Shown: piece by piece, positions 26,759 to 34,858 of the stretch | Layout: every line of letters begins with the position of its first letter | Numbering within the stretch: position 1 is the first letter of the stretch | Assembly (NCBI GenBank): GCA_024278835.1 | Contig: JAJRSK010000053.1 | Span: 1-64,000 of the forward strand | DNA from: Campylobacterales bacterium | GTDB lineage: Bacteria; Campylobacterota; Campylobacteria; Campylobacterales; QNZT01 | Reading direction: 5' to 3' | Length of the DNA stretch: 64,000 bases | Program-made: the position numbers and the translations under genes | The notes under the pieces: generated by a model | Databases searched by the model: none | Told to the model about the DNA's origin: nothing | Seen by the model: only the letters and a program-made list of their open reading frames with translations

Positions 26759-27929
26759 ATCTGCATTTTTAAATTTTTTGTTTCTCTCACTTTACAAGCA
26801 TAGAGCCAAACATATCGCGATATTTATCATTTCAACGCTGTTAATTTTCCTTCTTTCATCGATGACTTTTATCTCCTCAGCCCTACAACAAGAGTCACTA
26901 AACACTCTCAAAGGAGAGAGCGACTTTCTACTTCAAAAGATGCGTTCAGGTCAGGCAGTGGACACACCGATAGCATGGGTAGATGAGATAGAAAAGATAC
27001 GCGGTGTCTCCGTTGTTACCCCACGCATATATGGCAAATACCTCTTGCCCTATGATGAAAAGTACTTCACCATCATAGGCGTGGACTTTTTTGACGAACA
27101 AATCGTAGCAAACCTTAAAAAACTCTTCTTGGACCTTGATATAAAAAGCTTTTTACAAAAGGATCAGATGATAGTCGGCGAAGGGGTAAGAGCCTACATG
27201 AAACAAAATCACTATGATACATACTTCAACTTTTTAACACCACAAGGCGAAGAAAAAAGCGTTTCTATTTACGATAACTTTTCTCACGAAGGCAACTTAG
27301 TCAGCAATGATCTCATCATCATGAGTGCCGACTTAGCCAGAGAAATTTTGGGTGTCGATGAAGAGGAAGTCAGTGACATCTCCATCTCCGTGCCCAACGA
27401 AGCTGAGAGGGATAATATCGCCTTTAAATTAAAATCTTTACATTTTGACGCACGCATCATCGCCAAAACAGATATGCAAAGTGCCTATGAAAAATTTTAT
27501 AACTATAAATCAGGGATATTTTTACTACTTTTTATCCTCTCACTTAGTACTTTTATGCTTATCCTCTACCAAAGATATGCGATGGTAGGTAGCAGCGATA
27601 AAAAAGAGATTGCTATCCTAAGGATGCTTGGTTGGAGTATCAAAGATGTACTCAAACTCAAACTCTATGAGACACTTTTTATCAGTATATTTTCCTTTAT
27701 GTTAGGCATCGTTTTGGCTTATGTTTTTGTCTTTGTTTTTAACGCACCCCTACTTCGTGATATCTTTTTAGGCTTTGGTAACTTAACGAACAACCCTTCG
27801 TTTCAACCTGTCATAGATGGAGGATTGATAGCTTCACTCTTTCTCTTTTTTATCTTACCTTTTGTCTTTGCCGTTATCATCCCCGTGTGGCGTATCGCTA
27901 TCATCGACCCTTACGAAGGTATGAAATGA
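26751..27929 (+). CDS. ABC transporter permease, FtsX/MacB type
   Basis: From ATG 26751 the protein is 392 residues: one N-terminal helix, a periplasmic MacB-type domain (about 45-240, with VTPRIYGKYLLP), and three C-terminal helices with the FtsX motif EIAILRMLGWSIKDV (about 285-299). Such permeases act as mechanotransmitters or lipoprotein releasers rather than channels. The start is chosen at the coupled ATG; an 18-codon longer frame lies within the small upstream gene. The ATPase follows. Confidence 0.87.
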   Translation: MNKSAFLNFLFLSLYKHRAKHIAIFIISTLLIFLLSSMTFISSALQQESLNTLKGESDFLLQKMRSGQAVDTPIAWVDEIEKIRGVSVVTPRIYGKYLLPYDEKYFTIIGVDFFDEQIVANLKKLFLDLDIKSFLQKDQMIVGEGVRAYMKQNHYDTYFNFLTPQGEEKSVSIYDNFSHEGNLVSNDLIIMSADLAREILGVDEEEVSDISISVPNEAERDNIAFKLKSLHFDARIIAKTDMQSAYEKFYNYKSGIFLLLFILSLSTFMLILYQRYAMVGSSDKKEIAILRMLGWSIKDVLKLKLYETLFISIFSFMLGIVLAYVFVFVFNAPLLRDIFLGFGNLTNNPSFQPVIDGGLIASLFLFFILPFVFAVIIPVWRIAIIDPYEGMK

Positions 27930-27943
27930 CAAGGAGTAAAGCA

Positions 27944-28612
27944 ATGATACAGATAACAAACCTCAACAAAACATTTCACCCAGACACGGCACGCGCTTTC
28001 ACAGCACTAGATAGTATCAACTTACAAATCAAAGAAAATGAACTCATCATCCTAAAAGGCGTCAGTGGTAGTGGCAAATCCACCCTACTTTCCATCATTG
28101 CTGGTTTACAAAAACCAACCCATGGAGAACTTTTAGTAGAAGGGGAATCCATCTCTAAACTTCCCGACTTGCACGCTTCACATTTTCGTGCCTCAAGCAT
28201 CGGGTTCATCCCCCAAGCCTTCAATCTTTTTGAGACCTTAAGCGTAGAAGAAAATCTCTCCGTGGCACTCATCCCTCTAGGATTTTCGCCAAAAGAGATA
28301 GCCAAAAAAACCCAAAAAGCCCTAGAATTAGCGCTGATATCTCATAAAAGAAAAGAACTCATCACTAATCTTTCAGGGGGCGAAAAGCAACGAACTGCCA
28401 TCGCCAGAGCCCTCGTCAATGACGCGAAAATCATCCTTTGTGATGAACCCACCGCAAACCTTGATACCCAAAATAGTAAAAAATTTATCATCATCATAGA
28501 AGAGCTTAAACGATTAGGGAAAACCATCATTATTGCCACACATGACCCATTATTTGACACCCTATCCTTTAGCGACCGTATCATCAAAATGGAAGATGGA
28601 AAAATCTTGTGA
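27944..28612 (+). CDS. ABC transporter ATPase, LolD/MacB type
   Basis: The 222-residue ATPase shows Walker A GVSGSGKST (about 37-45), Q-loop, LSGGEKQRTAIARAL (about 142-156), Walker B ILCDEPTANLD and the IIATHD switch. The start at 27944 is preceded by AAGGAG at 7 bases. It works with the upstream FtsX-type permease. Its last bases overlap the GTG of the next gene. Confidence 0.92.
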   Translation: MIQITNLNKTFHPDTARAFTALDSINLQIKENELIILKGVSGSGKSTLLSIIAGLQKPTHGELLVEGESISKLPDLHASHFRASSIGFIPQAFNLFETLSVEENLSVALIPLGFSPKEIAKKTQKALELALISHKRKELITNLSGGEKQRTAIARALVNDAKIILCDEPTANLDTQNSKKFIIIIEELKRLGKTIIIATHDPLFDTLSFSDRIIKMEDGKIL

Positions 28613-29577
28613 CTGCCCAAATCCTCTTGCAAAATGAAGTCCTTATCTCTCTCTTTTCAGAGACACTCATCCTCATCCTCAACATCATCGCTATCATAGG
28701 TACCATAAAAATTCTCAAAAACTGGGACTTCAGTTCCACTTCACCCCAACAATATAAACTAGAAAAACGTAGCTACCTTATCGTCCTCATCATCACAGTA
28801 TCGCTACTTTTCAACATCTTACTCTTACCTTATTTTGCCTTTTGCCTTGAGAGTCTCTCTGCTATCGTACCTGGTGCGATGTGTGGTGCAGGAGTCATCT
28901 CTGCCAACCCCTATGGAAACCCTCTACTACTTCTAAAAATCCTCATACTCTTTTTCATCGGCATCTGGCTCCTCATCAACCACGAAGATTTAAAAGCCAA
29001 AAACTACCCCTATACACGCAAAAAGTTTTGGTTTTTCTCCATCATCTTTATCATGATAGCCACTTCTTATATATTAGAAATCGCCTATTTTAGCAATATA
29101 TCCCTAGAAAAACCCGTCTCATGCTGCTCCGTCATCTTTGGACTTAGTGGTGCCAACAGCTTGCCATTTGGCTTAAGCACACTCATGATAGTGGCTATCT
29201 TCTATCTACTAGCCTTACTAAGTTTTCTCTTTATATGGCAAAAACAAGCCTTTGCTTTGGCGTTCTCTAGTATAGGATTTTTATTTGTCGCGTACTACGC
29301 GATAACACACTTCTTTGGTACTTATATCTACCAACTCCCCACTCATATATGCCCTTTTTGTATGTTGCAAGGAGAGTACTACTATGTAGGATACTTGATA
29401 TGGGGTTTACTCTTTGTAAGCGTATTTTTTGGAATAGCCAACGCAGTCCTAAGACTTATCATCGGCAAAGAGTTAGTACGATTTTATCATTATGCCTTTA
29501 TTACTTTGGTTTCCTTTATCATCATAACAGCTGGATATGTGGTAGTTTATGTTTTGAAAAATGGGGTTTGGTTATAA
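28609..29577 (+). CDS. Polytopic membrane protein with CPFC motif, unknown function
   Basis: The 322-residue protein begins with GTG overlapping the ATPase stop (GTGA). About eight membrane helices are visible. Notable cysteines are C79 and C92 (region MCGAG), C172-C173 and C248-C251 (HICPFC), the last resembling thiol-redox or metal-relay motifs of DsbB/VKOR-type proteins, although I cannot assign the family. It closes the operon of two-component pair, NosL, small protein and ABC transporter, so a role in thiol or copper handling for N2O reductase is proposed. Confidence 0.7.
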   Translation: MTAQILLQNEVLISLFSETLILILNIIAIIGTIKILKNWDFSSTSPQQYKLEKRSYLIVLIITVSLLFNILLLPYFAFCLESLSAIVPGAMCGAGVISANPYGNPLLLLKILILFFIGIWLLINHEDLKAKNYPYTRKKFWFFSIIFIMIATSYILEIAYFSNISLEKPVSCCSVIFGLSGANSLPFGLSTLMIVAIFYLLALLSFLFIWQKQAFALAFSSIGFLFVAYYAITHFFGTYIYQLPTHICPFCMLQGEYYYVGYLIWGLLFVSVFFGIANAVLRLIIGKELVRFYHYAFITLVSFIIITAGYVVVYVLKNGVWL

Positions 29578-29885
29578 AAAATACTATCCATAAATAGTGA
29601 CTTTTTTAACACTTATCTAGCACATTGTTATCACGATGGTAATATTTTAAGAAAAAGTTTATTTTAAACTTTAAATGATTTTAACTTTACAAATAGTTTC
29701 GGGTCTAACCTTATTAGACTTACATTTTGTGATTAGATAAATTATAGGATATCTGATTCTTTTATAACCACTCCCTCACAACTTTTTAAAAGTTGGATAA
29801 AAACTTTAAAGAAAAACAAAAGTGTCAGATTTTTTGTTATAATGAGTAAAGGGCACCTCTAAAGATAAAGGCATTGGAGATAATC
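29578..29885. other. Non-coding gap of about 300 bases
   Basis: No gene is visible. It holds a short dyad CAACTTTTTAAAAGTTG near 29780, some AT-rich repeats of AAACTTTAAA type, and near its end a TTTTTGTTATAAT promoter (-10 at 29838-29843) for the next small gene. The dyad could act as a weak terminator for the upstream operon. Confidence 0.5.
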
Positions 29886-30122
29886 ATGCAAACATTAACA
29901 ATACAATTCAAAGATGACTTTATGAGTGAGGTTATTAAGTTTATTGAAACAGCAAAAGATAATATTGTGATAAAGAAAGACAAAAATTTAGAACTTGACC
30001 CATATTTTTATGAGAGACAAAAAGATTTACAAAAAATACTAAATGATGATAACCAAATGAGAACTCACGATGAGTTGTGGGCTAAAGTACATAAACATCT
30101 TGAAAAAACTCACTCCCAATAA
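29886..30122 (+). CDS. Orphan antitoxin-like small protein
   Basis: The 78-residue product starts with a short strand and helix (LTIQFKDDFMSEVIKFI) and continues LDPYFYERQKDLQKI, a pattern I associate with RelB/DinJ-type antitoxins of Campylobacterota. ATG 29886 is preceded by TTGGAG. No toxin gene follows: the next 94 bases are non-coding and then comes a methyltransferase. It is probably a solitary antitoxin remnant or regulator. Confidence 0.55.
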   Translation: MQTLTIQFKDDFMSEVIKFIETAKDNIVIKKDKNLELDPYFYERQKDLQKILNDDNQMRTHDELWAKVHKHLEKTHSQ

Positions 30123-30216
30123 TGCAAATTACTTTTTAATCCTAAAAAAATATTATAATAGTTTATGTTTTGAGAAATAGAATCTGCTTATAATGAAAGC
30201 TAAAAAAGGAAGATAA

Positions 30217-30954
30217 ATGATGAAAAAATACTTGATATTTTCATACGCAATAATTGGCTATTTATTTGCACTTAGCACTTTAACTTTTTTGATTTTCTGG
30301 GTCTATCCTTGGGACTTTATGCCCTTATATATCGACAATCCTATGAGTAATGTAGGCATGAATCCTCTTATCATCGACATCAGTTTATTGCTCTTTTTTG
30401 CTTTGCAGCACTCTCTTATGGCTAGAAGTTTTTTTAAAGATGGGTTATTTAAAGACATTTCATATGCCGTAAAATCTGCCACTTACTCTCTTGCTTCGTC
30501 ACTCTGTCTCCTGCTTATCTACTACTTTTGGCAGCCACTTTATGGATATGTTTGGGTATTTGAAAACAGCTTTATGTCTTGGGTGCTTAGTGCTGTATAT
30601 CTCACTGGATGGTTCATTGCCTTTCTTGCTACTTTTATCATTGACCATTTTGAACTTTTTGGCTTGCATCAAGGATATAGAGTTTTGAAAAACATTCCTG
30701 AACCAGAAATTACGTTTCAAGTACGTTATTTTTATAAATATATCAGACATCCTATCCAGGCAGGTACACTGGTGGGTCTATGGGCGACACCTTCTATGAG
30801 TTATACTCATCTATTGTTAAGTATTGGTATGACTATTTATGTATTGATAGGTCTATATTTTGAAGAAAAAAGTCTGCTAGTTACTTTTGGTGATGCATAC
30901 AAAAACTATATGAAAACCACACCTATGTTAATTCCACTTATCAAAAGAAATTAA
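30217..30954 (+). CDS. Membrane S-methyltransferase of the MddA/NnrU type
   Basis: The 245-residue protein has about six helices, the FFALQHSLMAR motif (about 61-71), a YRVLKNIPEP loop and the YKYIRHPIQAG motif of isoprenylcysteine-methyltransferase-like enzymes (about 173-183), ending FGDAYKNYMK. This combination is typical of methanethiol S-methyltransferase MddA and of NnrU. MddA would make dimethylsulfide from methanethiol; NnrU is linked to denitrification. A good AAGGAAG site precedes two adjacent ATGs. Confidence 0.65.
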   Translation: MMKKYLIFSYAIIGYLFALSTLTFLIFWVYPWDFMPLYIDNPMSNVGMNPLIIDISLLLFFALQHSLMARSFFKDGLFKDISYAVKSATYSLASSLCLLLIYYFWQPLYGYVWVFENSFMSWVLSAVYLTGWFIAFLATFIIDHFELFGLHQGYRVLKNIPEPEITFQVRYFYKYIRHPIQAGTLVGLWATPSMSYTHLLLSIGMTIYVLIGLYFEEKSLLVTFGDAYKNYMKTTPMLIPLIKRN

Positions 30955-30980
30955 CAAATCTTCTATCATGATAACTATGC

Positions 30981-30986
30981 TATAAT
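30981..30986 (+). promoter_or_regulatory. -10 element at leaderless spacing before the third nosL
   Basis: ATGCTATAAT ends six bases before ATG 30993, with CCTCTT between. A TATCATGATA copy (30964-30973) overlaps the expected upstream promoter region. Confidence 0.55.
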
Positions 30987-30992
30987 CCTCTT

Positions 30993-31496
30993 ATGAAAAA
31001 ATTAGCACCTATATTCACCACTGTACTTATCATGGCTATCATCATGATAATCTTCTTTTCACTAGCAAAACAAGAGCAAATGATAACGGTCTATAAAGAC
31101 AACCATACCCAGGAACCACTTAAGCTAAATCTCCACCACCTACAGGATCCCCAATGTGCCATGGTCGTAGAAAAAAATGAATATGCCGCGCAACTGGCCG
31201 CAAAGAGCGGTAAAACTTGGGTATTTGATGATATCGGATGTTTGGTACTATGGCAAGATGATAAAGTATTTATGGATGAACCAAGATTGTGGGTTTATAC
31301 GATGGACTCTAAAAAGTGGATAGACGCCAAAAAAGCACACTACTCTGCTACAGAACGTACTCCTATGATTCATGGCTTTGGTGCGTATGAATATCCTGAT
31401 GCAAAACTCATCGACTACGAGGAGATGCGCTTACGCGTGCTTCGTGGCGAAGATATGACCAACCCAATTATCCGTAAAAAACTCTTAGGGATATAG
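30993..31496 (+). CDS. nosL: NosL-family protein with single-cysteine metal site
   Basis: The 167-residue protein is anchored by an N-terminal helix (8-24). The NosL pattern is DPQCAMVV (C55, M57), WVFDDIGCLVLWQDD and KWIDAKKAHY. Only one cysteine stands where NosL has CxxC. It is most similar in layout to the operon nosL at 15514. The next gene starts directly after the stop, so it is paired with a SafE/DsbD-type membrane protein. A copper-transfer role is likely; its target is unknown. Confidence 0.78.
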   Translation: MKKLAPIFTTVLIMAIIMIIFFSLAKQEQMITVYKDNHTQEPLKLNLHHLQDPQCAMVVEKNEYAAQLAAKSGKTWVFDDIGCLVLWQDDKVFMDEPRLWVYTMDSKKWIDAKKAHYSATERTPMIHGFGAYEYPDAKLIDYEEMRLRVLRGEDMTNPIIRKKLLGI

Positions 31497-32204
31497 ATGG
31501 ACTCTATCAATCTACTCTCTATCATGACCATTGCCTTTTTAGGCTCATTTGGACACTGCGTAGGGATGTGTGGCGGTATTGTAGTCGCATATACCAGTAC
31601 CAAAGTAGATGAAAAATGGTCAAAAACCACCCAAGCTTTTGCGCATTTCACCTACTCTTTGGGGCGTGTGAGCACATATGTACTCTTAGGTGCGCTCTTT
31701 GGTTATCTCGGTGGTGTGGCAACGTTTAACAACTATACCAATGGTGGCTTACTCGTCTTTGCCGGGGTCATCATGATACTAGCGGGGCTCTCTTTGATGG
31801 GTAAGGTCAAGTTTCTCACACTCATCGAACACTCTTTTTCAAAGTCCGAATGGTATCAAAAAAGTTTTCGCTCCCTATTGCACTCTAAAACACTCTTTTC
31901 TTTTTATCTATTGGGAATGTTAAACGGGCTTTTACCTTGTGGTTTTGTCTACTTTTTTGCCATCACTGCGGCAAGTACTGGTAGTGCACTTTGGGGTGCG
32001 ATAGTGATGTTAGTATTTGGTTTGAGTACTATTCCTGCGATGTTTTCTATGGGATTTTTTGTGGGTCTATTTAAACAAAGTTCTTTTCGCTCACTTATGA
32101 TAAAGTTCGCTTCCATCGCGGTCATAGGCTACGGATTGTTTACTATCTATAATGGATATGGATTTATTACAGATCCAACAAGGACGTTGTTACACTGTCA
32201 CTGA
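31497..32204 (+). CDS. SafE/DsbD-type membrane protein (HCVGMCGG family)
   Basis: The 235-residue protein has six helices and the motif HCVGMCGG (H20-G27) with a partner cysteine in LLPCGFVY (near 143), the arrangement of the cytochrome-biogenesis/DsbD-like transmembrane family often annotated as sulfite exporter TauE/SafE. Members are found near copper-oxidase assembly genes. Adjacent placement to a NosL protein suggests copper or thiol transfer across the membrane. Its end overlaps the convergent trmH gene by 7 bases. Confidence 0.8.
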   Translation: MDSINLLSIMTIAFLGSFGHCVGMCGGIVVAYTSTKVDEKWSKTTQAFAHFTYSLGRVSTYVLLGALFGYLGGVATFNNYTNGGLLVFAGVIMILAGLSLMGKVKFLTLIEHSFSKSEWYQKSFRSLLHSKTLFSFYLLGMLNGLLPCGFVYFFAITAASTGSALWGAIVMLVFGLSTIPAMFSMGFFVGLFKQSSFRSLMIKFASIAVIGYGLFTIYNGYGFITDPTRTLLHCH

Positions 32205-32857
32205 TGCTTATCATGATAGGGCGTTGGTTCCTTCAGTGAGATACGTCCTTTGCTTCTTCTTGCTACCGTATCTCTGTAAATCCATGCTTTTTTTATCTCT
32301 TCCCGACTCTCACAAGAAAGTTGAGGCTTCTCATACATTCCCTTGGCCTCTCTTTGCCCTTGTGCCTCATAAAGTACCAGTGCTGTAGCTACAGAGACAT
32401 TAAGACTTTGTACCATGCCTTGCATGGGGATTGTGATGGTTTTGTCTGCTAACATGATAAGCTCTTGCGAAACACCGTCTTTTTCGTTACCCACTATCAT
32501 GATAGTAGGTAAGGTATAATCCACCTCTCTAAAAGAGATAGCATTTTTATCTAAGTGCGTAACAATCAGCTGATACCCTTGGGAGTGCTTTTGCTTTAAA
32601 AATTGAATCTTCTTCTCTTCATCTATCCTAAAACGATTTACCCAGCGGTGGGCACCTTGGGTGATAACTTTATGTGTATGAAAATGATTATTATCTTTAT
32701 GGGTATAAAAAAGTTCTAGTACCCCAACAGCGTCACAGCTTCGAACGATAGCAGAAAGATTGTGAGCGTCGTGGACATCTTCCAAAAAAAGTAGTAGCGT
32801 GGGTTGCTTATTTTGTAGTGTTTTATCTATCTTTTCTTGACGTTTTTCACTATTCAT
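32198..32857 (-). CDS. trmH: TrmH-type tRNA (guanosine-2'-O)-methyltransferase
   Basis: The 219-residue SPOUT enzyme shows the N-terminal LEDVHDAHNLSAIVRSCDA motif with catalytic Arg (about 26-44), IVGNEKDGVS (about 121-130) and IPMQGMVQSLNVSVA (142-156). TrmH methylates G18 in the D-loop of tRNAs. The C-terminal extension (about 170-219) fits the TrmH subfamily rather than the rRNA enzyme RlmB. The last codons include a TATCATGATA copy encoding Tyr-His-Asp. Confidence 0.85.
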   Translation of the reverse strand: MNSEKRQEKIDKTLQNKQPTLLLFLEDVHDAHNLSAIVRSCDAVGVLELFYTHKDNNHFHTHKVITQGAHRWVNRFRIDEEKKIQFLKQKHSQGYQLIVTHLDKNAISFREVDYTLPTIMIVGNEKDGVSQELIMLADKTITIPMQGMVQSLNVSVATALVLYEAQGQREAKGMYEKPQLSCESREEIKKAWIYRDTVARRSKGRISLKEPTPYHDKHQ

Positions 32858-32862
32858 TTGTG

Positions 32863-33144
32863 TCAGTCATCTAACTCATCCAGTACTTCTACCTGATAGT
32901 GTATCAATTCTAATTCTCTTTTGAGATGGGAATTTTCTTCTTTTAGGGCTGTGTAAGTATGGTATAAACCATTGATTTTTTTACTGCTATAGTAGATTTG
33001 GTTACTGATATATATCTTTGGAAGTAGTAAAAGAAGGACGGTAAAAATAGTGATAAAAACAAAGATGAGATTTTTAAAAGAGATATTTTCTGCCTCATTT
33101 AAGGCTTCATCATACTCTTCTAAAAGTAAATCTTTTTCGCGCAT
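32863..33144 (-). CDS. FtsL-like bitopic division protein
   Basis: Directly downstream of rsmH, where ftsL usually lies. From ATG 33144 it is 93 residues: a short acidic cytoplasmic tail, one membrane helix (FVFITIFTVLLLLL) and a coiled coil with leucine spacing (YTALKEENSHLKRELELIHYQVEVL). This is the FtsL/DivIC layout, though sequence similarity is too weak to prove it. A longer frame from 33216 would overlap rsmH by 65 bases; GAGAG before 33144 supports the shorter form. Confidence 0.65.
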   Translation of the reverse strand: MREKDLLLEEYDEALNEAENISFKNLIFVFITIFTVLLLLLPKIYISNQIYYSSKKINGLYHTYTALKEENSHLKRELELIHYQVEVLDELDD

Positions 33145-33151
33145 ATCACTC

Positions 33152-34063
33152 TCAGTTGGTACGAAAAATTCTGAGTTTGGAGCTTCTACTTCTAAGGTTT
33201 TTTGCAATCTCTTCACCTGTTGGGATAATCGGTTTTTTTGTCACAATTTTACCTATATCATGATTGTTTCCACAAAGACAACGCATCACTTCTGGTGGAC
33301 AAATACAGCTTTGACTCCACTCACGAAATGTCTGTTTCACGATACGATCTTCGAGGGAGTGAAAAGAGATTATAGCCACTAAACATTTAGATAGTTTTAA
33401 ATTCCTAATAGAATCTAACAATTCTTTTAATTCTCCCAACTCATCATTGACTTCAATACGTATGGCTTGAAAAGGTAAAGTAGCAGGATGAATCTTCTTT
33501 GCATACAGATGCTTGGCGATAAATTCGCTTAGCTCTTTAGCAGATTCAAAATATTTCTCTTCTCTTTTTTTTACTATCAAATCAGCCAATTTTTTATATT
33601 CTCTCACTTCACCATAAACTTTAAAAATCTCTTCTAACTCTTCTCTTGTATAATGATTCACAACATCATAGGCACTTAGTGCATGTTGAGGATCCATGCG
33701 CATATCCAAAATTTCGCTCTCAAAAGAAAATCCCCGACTCATTTTATCCAGCTGCAAAGAGGAGATACCAATATCTGCCAAAATACCTTTTATATCATAA
33801 CCCTCAAACTCTTTTATTATAGTAGAAAAGCGTCCTTTGGCGAAAATTATCCTATCATGATAGCCCTCTAGCCTCTTTTTGGAAAATGCCAAAGCTTCTT
33901 CATCTTGATCTATACAAATCATTTTTATATTGGGGTTTGATGCGAGGATTAGTTCACTATGTCCACCATAGCCAACCGTACAATCTACGACATAGCCCTC
34001 TTTGATGTCAGCAAAAATTGCCTCTACTTCTGTAGGTAATACGGGAATATGTGGTATTTGCAA
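33152..34063 (-). CDS. rsmH: RsmH (MraW), 16S rRNA m4C1402 methyltransferase
   Basis: The 303-residue protein has the expected motifs: HIPVLPTEV at the start, VDCTVGYGGHS (about 27-37), GILADIGISSLQLD (about 104-117), FSFESEILDMRMDP, LVAIISFHSLEDRIVK (about 235-250) and the C-terminal SRSSKLRI. It methylates N4 of C1402 in the ribosomal decoding centre. It is followed by the FtsL-like gene as in classical dcw clusters. Confidence 0.95.
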   Translation of the reverse strand: MQIPHIPVLPTEVEAIFADIKEGYVVDCTVGYGGHSELILASNPNIKMICIDQDEEALAFSKKRLEGYHDRIIFAKGRFSTIIKEFEGYDIKGILADIGISSLQLDKMSRGFSFESEILDMRMDPQHALSAYDVVNHYTREELEEIFKVYGEVREYKKLADLIVKKREEKYFESAKELSEFIAKHLYAKKIHPATLPFQAIRIEVNDELGELKELLDSIRNLKLSKCLVAIISFHSLEDRIVKQTFREWSQSCICPPEVMRCLCGNNHDIGKIVTKKPIIPTGEEIAKNLRSRSSKLRIFRTN

Positions 34064-34082
34064 ATGAGACCTTTTTTAGAAT

Positions 34083-34104
34083 ATTATAACAAATTCGTTA
34101 TAAT
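34083..34104. promoter_or_regulatory. Back-to-back -10 elements between rsmH and the aldolase-like gene
   Basis: A TTATAAC-N6-GTTATAA dyad gives TATAAT on the minus strand (34088-34083, for rsmH) and on the plus strand (34099-34104, for the gene at 34140). The symmetry is explained by two divergent promoters with short leaders, so no separate operator need be assumed. Confidence 0.6.
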
Positions 34105-34139
34105 TCTAACAAAATTAGCTAGCAAAAAGGGAAATCTCC

Positions 34140-34736
34140 ATGGAAATACACCTCGTACAAGAGTTAAAAGCAGCTTCACTCTCCATGTTTTCTAAAAACT
34201 TTGTAGGTATATTTCATGGTTCAATCTCAGCCAAAGTAGAAGATGGTAAATTTATCATCAATGAACGGGATTCAATCTTTGATCACTTAGAGGATGAAGA
34301 CTTCATCGAACTCTATACCAAAAAAGATTATCGTTGGACGAGTGCTAGTATTGATGCGGATATTCATCTTCATATCTATCAAAATATCTCCGAAGCAAAA
34401 TATATTGCCTATACAATGGCACCTTTTATGACAGCGTACGCTATGAAACATGACATCATCATTCCAAAAGATTATTTTGGAGATCAAATAATCGGAGAGC
34501 TTGCTGTCTATGACCCTGGTAACTTTGATACTTGGTATGATAGGGCAAAAGATGAAATATATAGACATTTTGAAGACACTGATACCGACATGATGATTAT
34601 CCGTGGGTATGGACTCTATGCCCATTGTCGAGATTTAAATACTTTAATTAAAAAAATCGCTATTTTAGAAAACTCTTGTAAGATGCTACACCGTGGTACC
34701 CTAGAAAAAAACACTAGAAACTTCTCTATATCTTAA
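34140..34736 (+). CDS. Class II aldolase/adducin-like protein of unknown substrate
   Basis: The 198-residue protein has an FHGSISAKVEDGKFIIN segment (about 24-40, like SGNISxR in aldolases), DADIHLHIYQNISEAKYI with two histidines in the metal-ligand position (about 78-95) and a MIIRGYGLYAHCRDLN stretch (147-162), similar to the GHGxxxxG region of the family. It probably binds zinc. No sugar-pathway genes are nearby. A good AAAGGG site precedes the ATG. Confidence 0.65.
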   Translation: MEIHLVQELKAASLSMFSKNFVGIFHGSISAKVEDGKFIINERDSIFDHLEDEDFIELYTKKDYRWTSASIDADIHLHIYQNISEAKYIAYTMAPFMTAYAMKHDIIIPKDYFGDQIIGELAVYDPGNFDTWYDRAKDEIYRHFEDTDTDMMIIRGYGLYAHCRDLNTLIKKIAILENSCKMLHRGTLEKNTRNFSIS

Positions 34737-34858
34737 ATTTTTATAAACCTAAACATATAGAATATAAAATTAGGTTTAACTCAGTAAAAACTATAAAGGG
34801 TTTTAACTTTTTAGACTATAATGTATTATTATTTATAAATTAAAAGTTAGGGTTATTG

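Noticed and set aside
34083-34104. Dyad TTATAAC-N6-GTTATAA as a repressor operator
   Set aside because: It is fully explained by two divergent TATAAT elements back to back.
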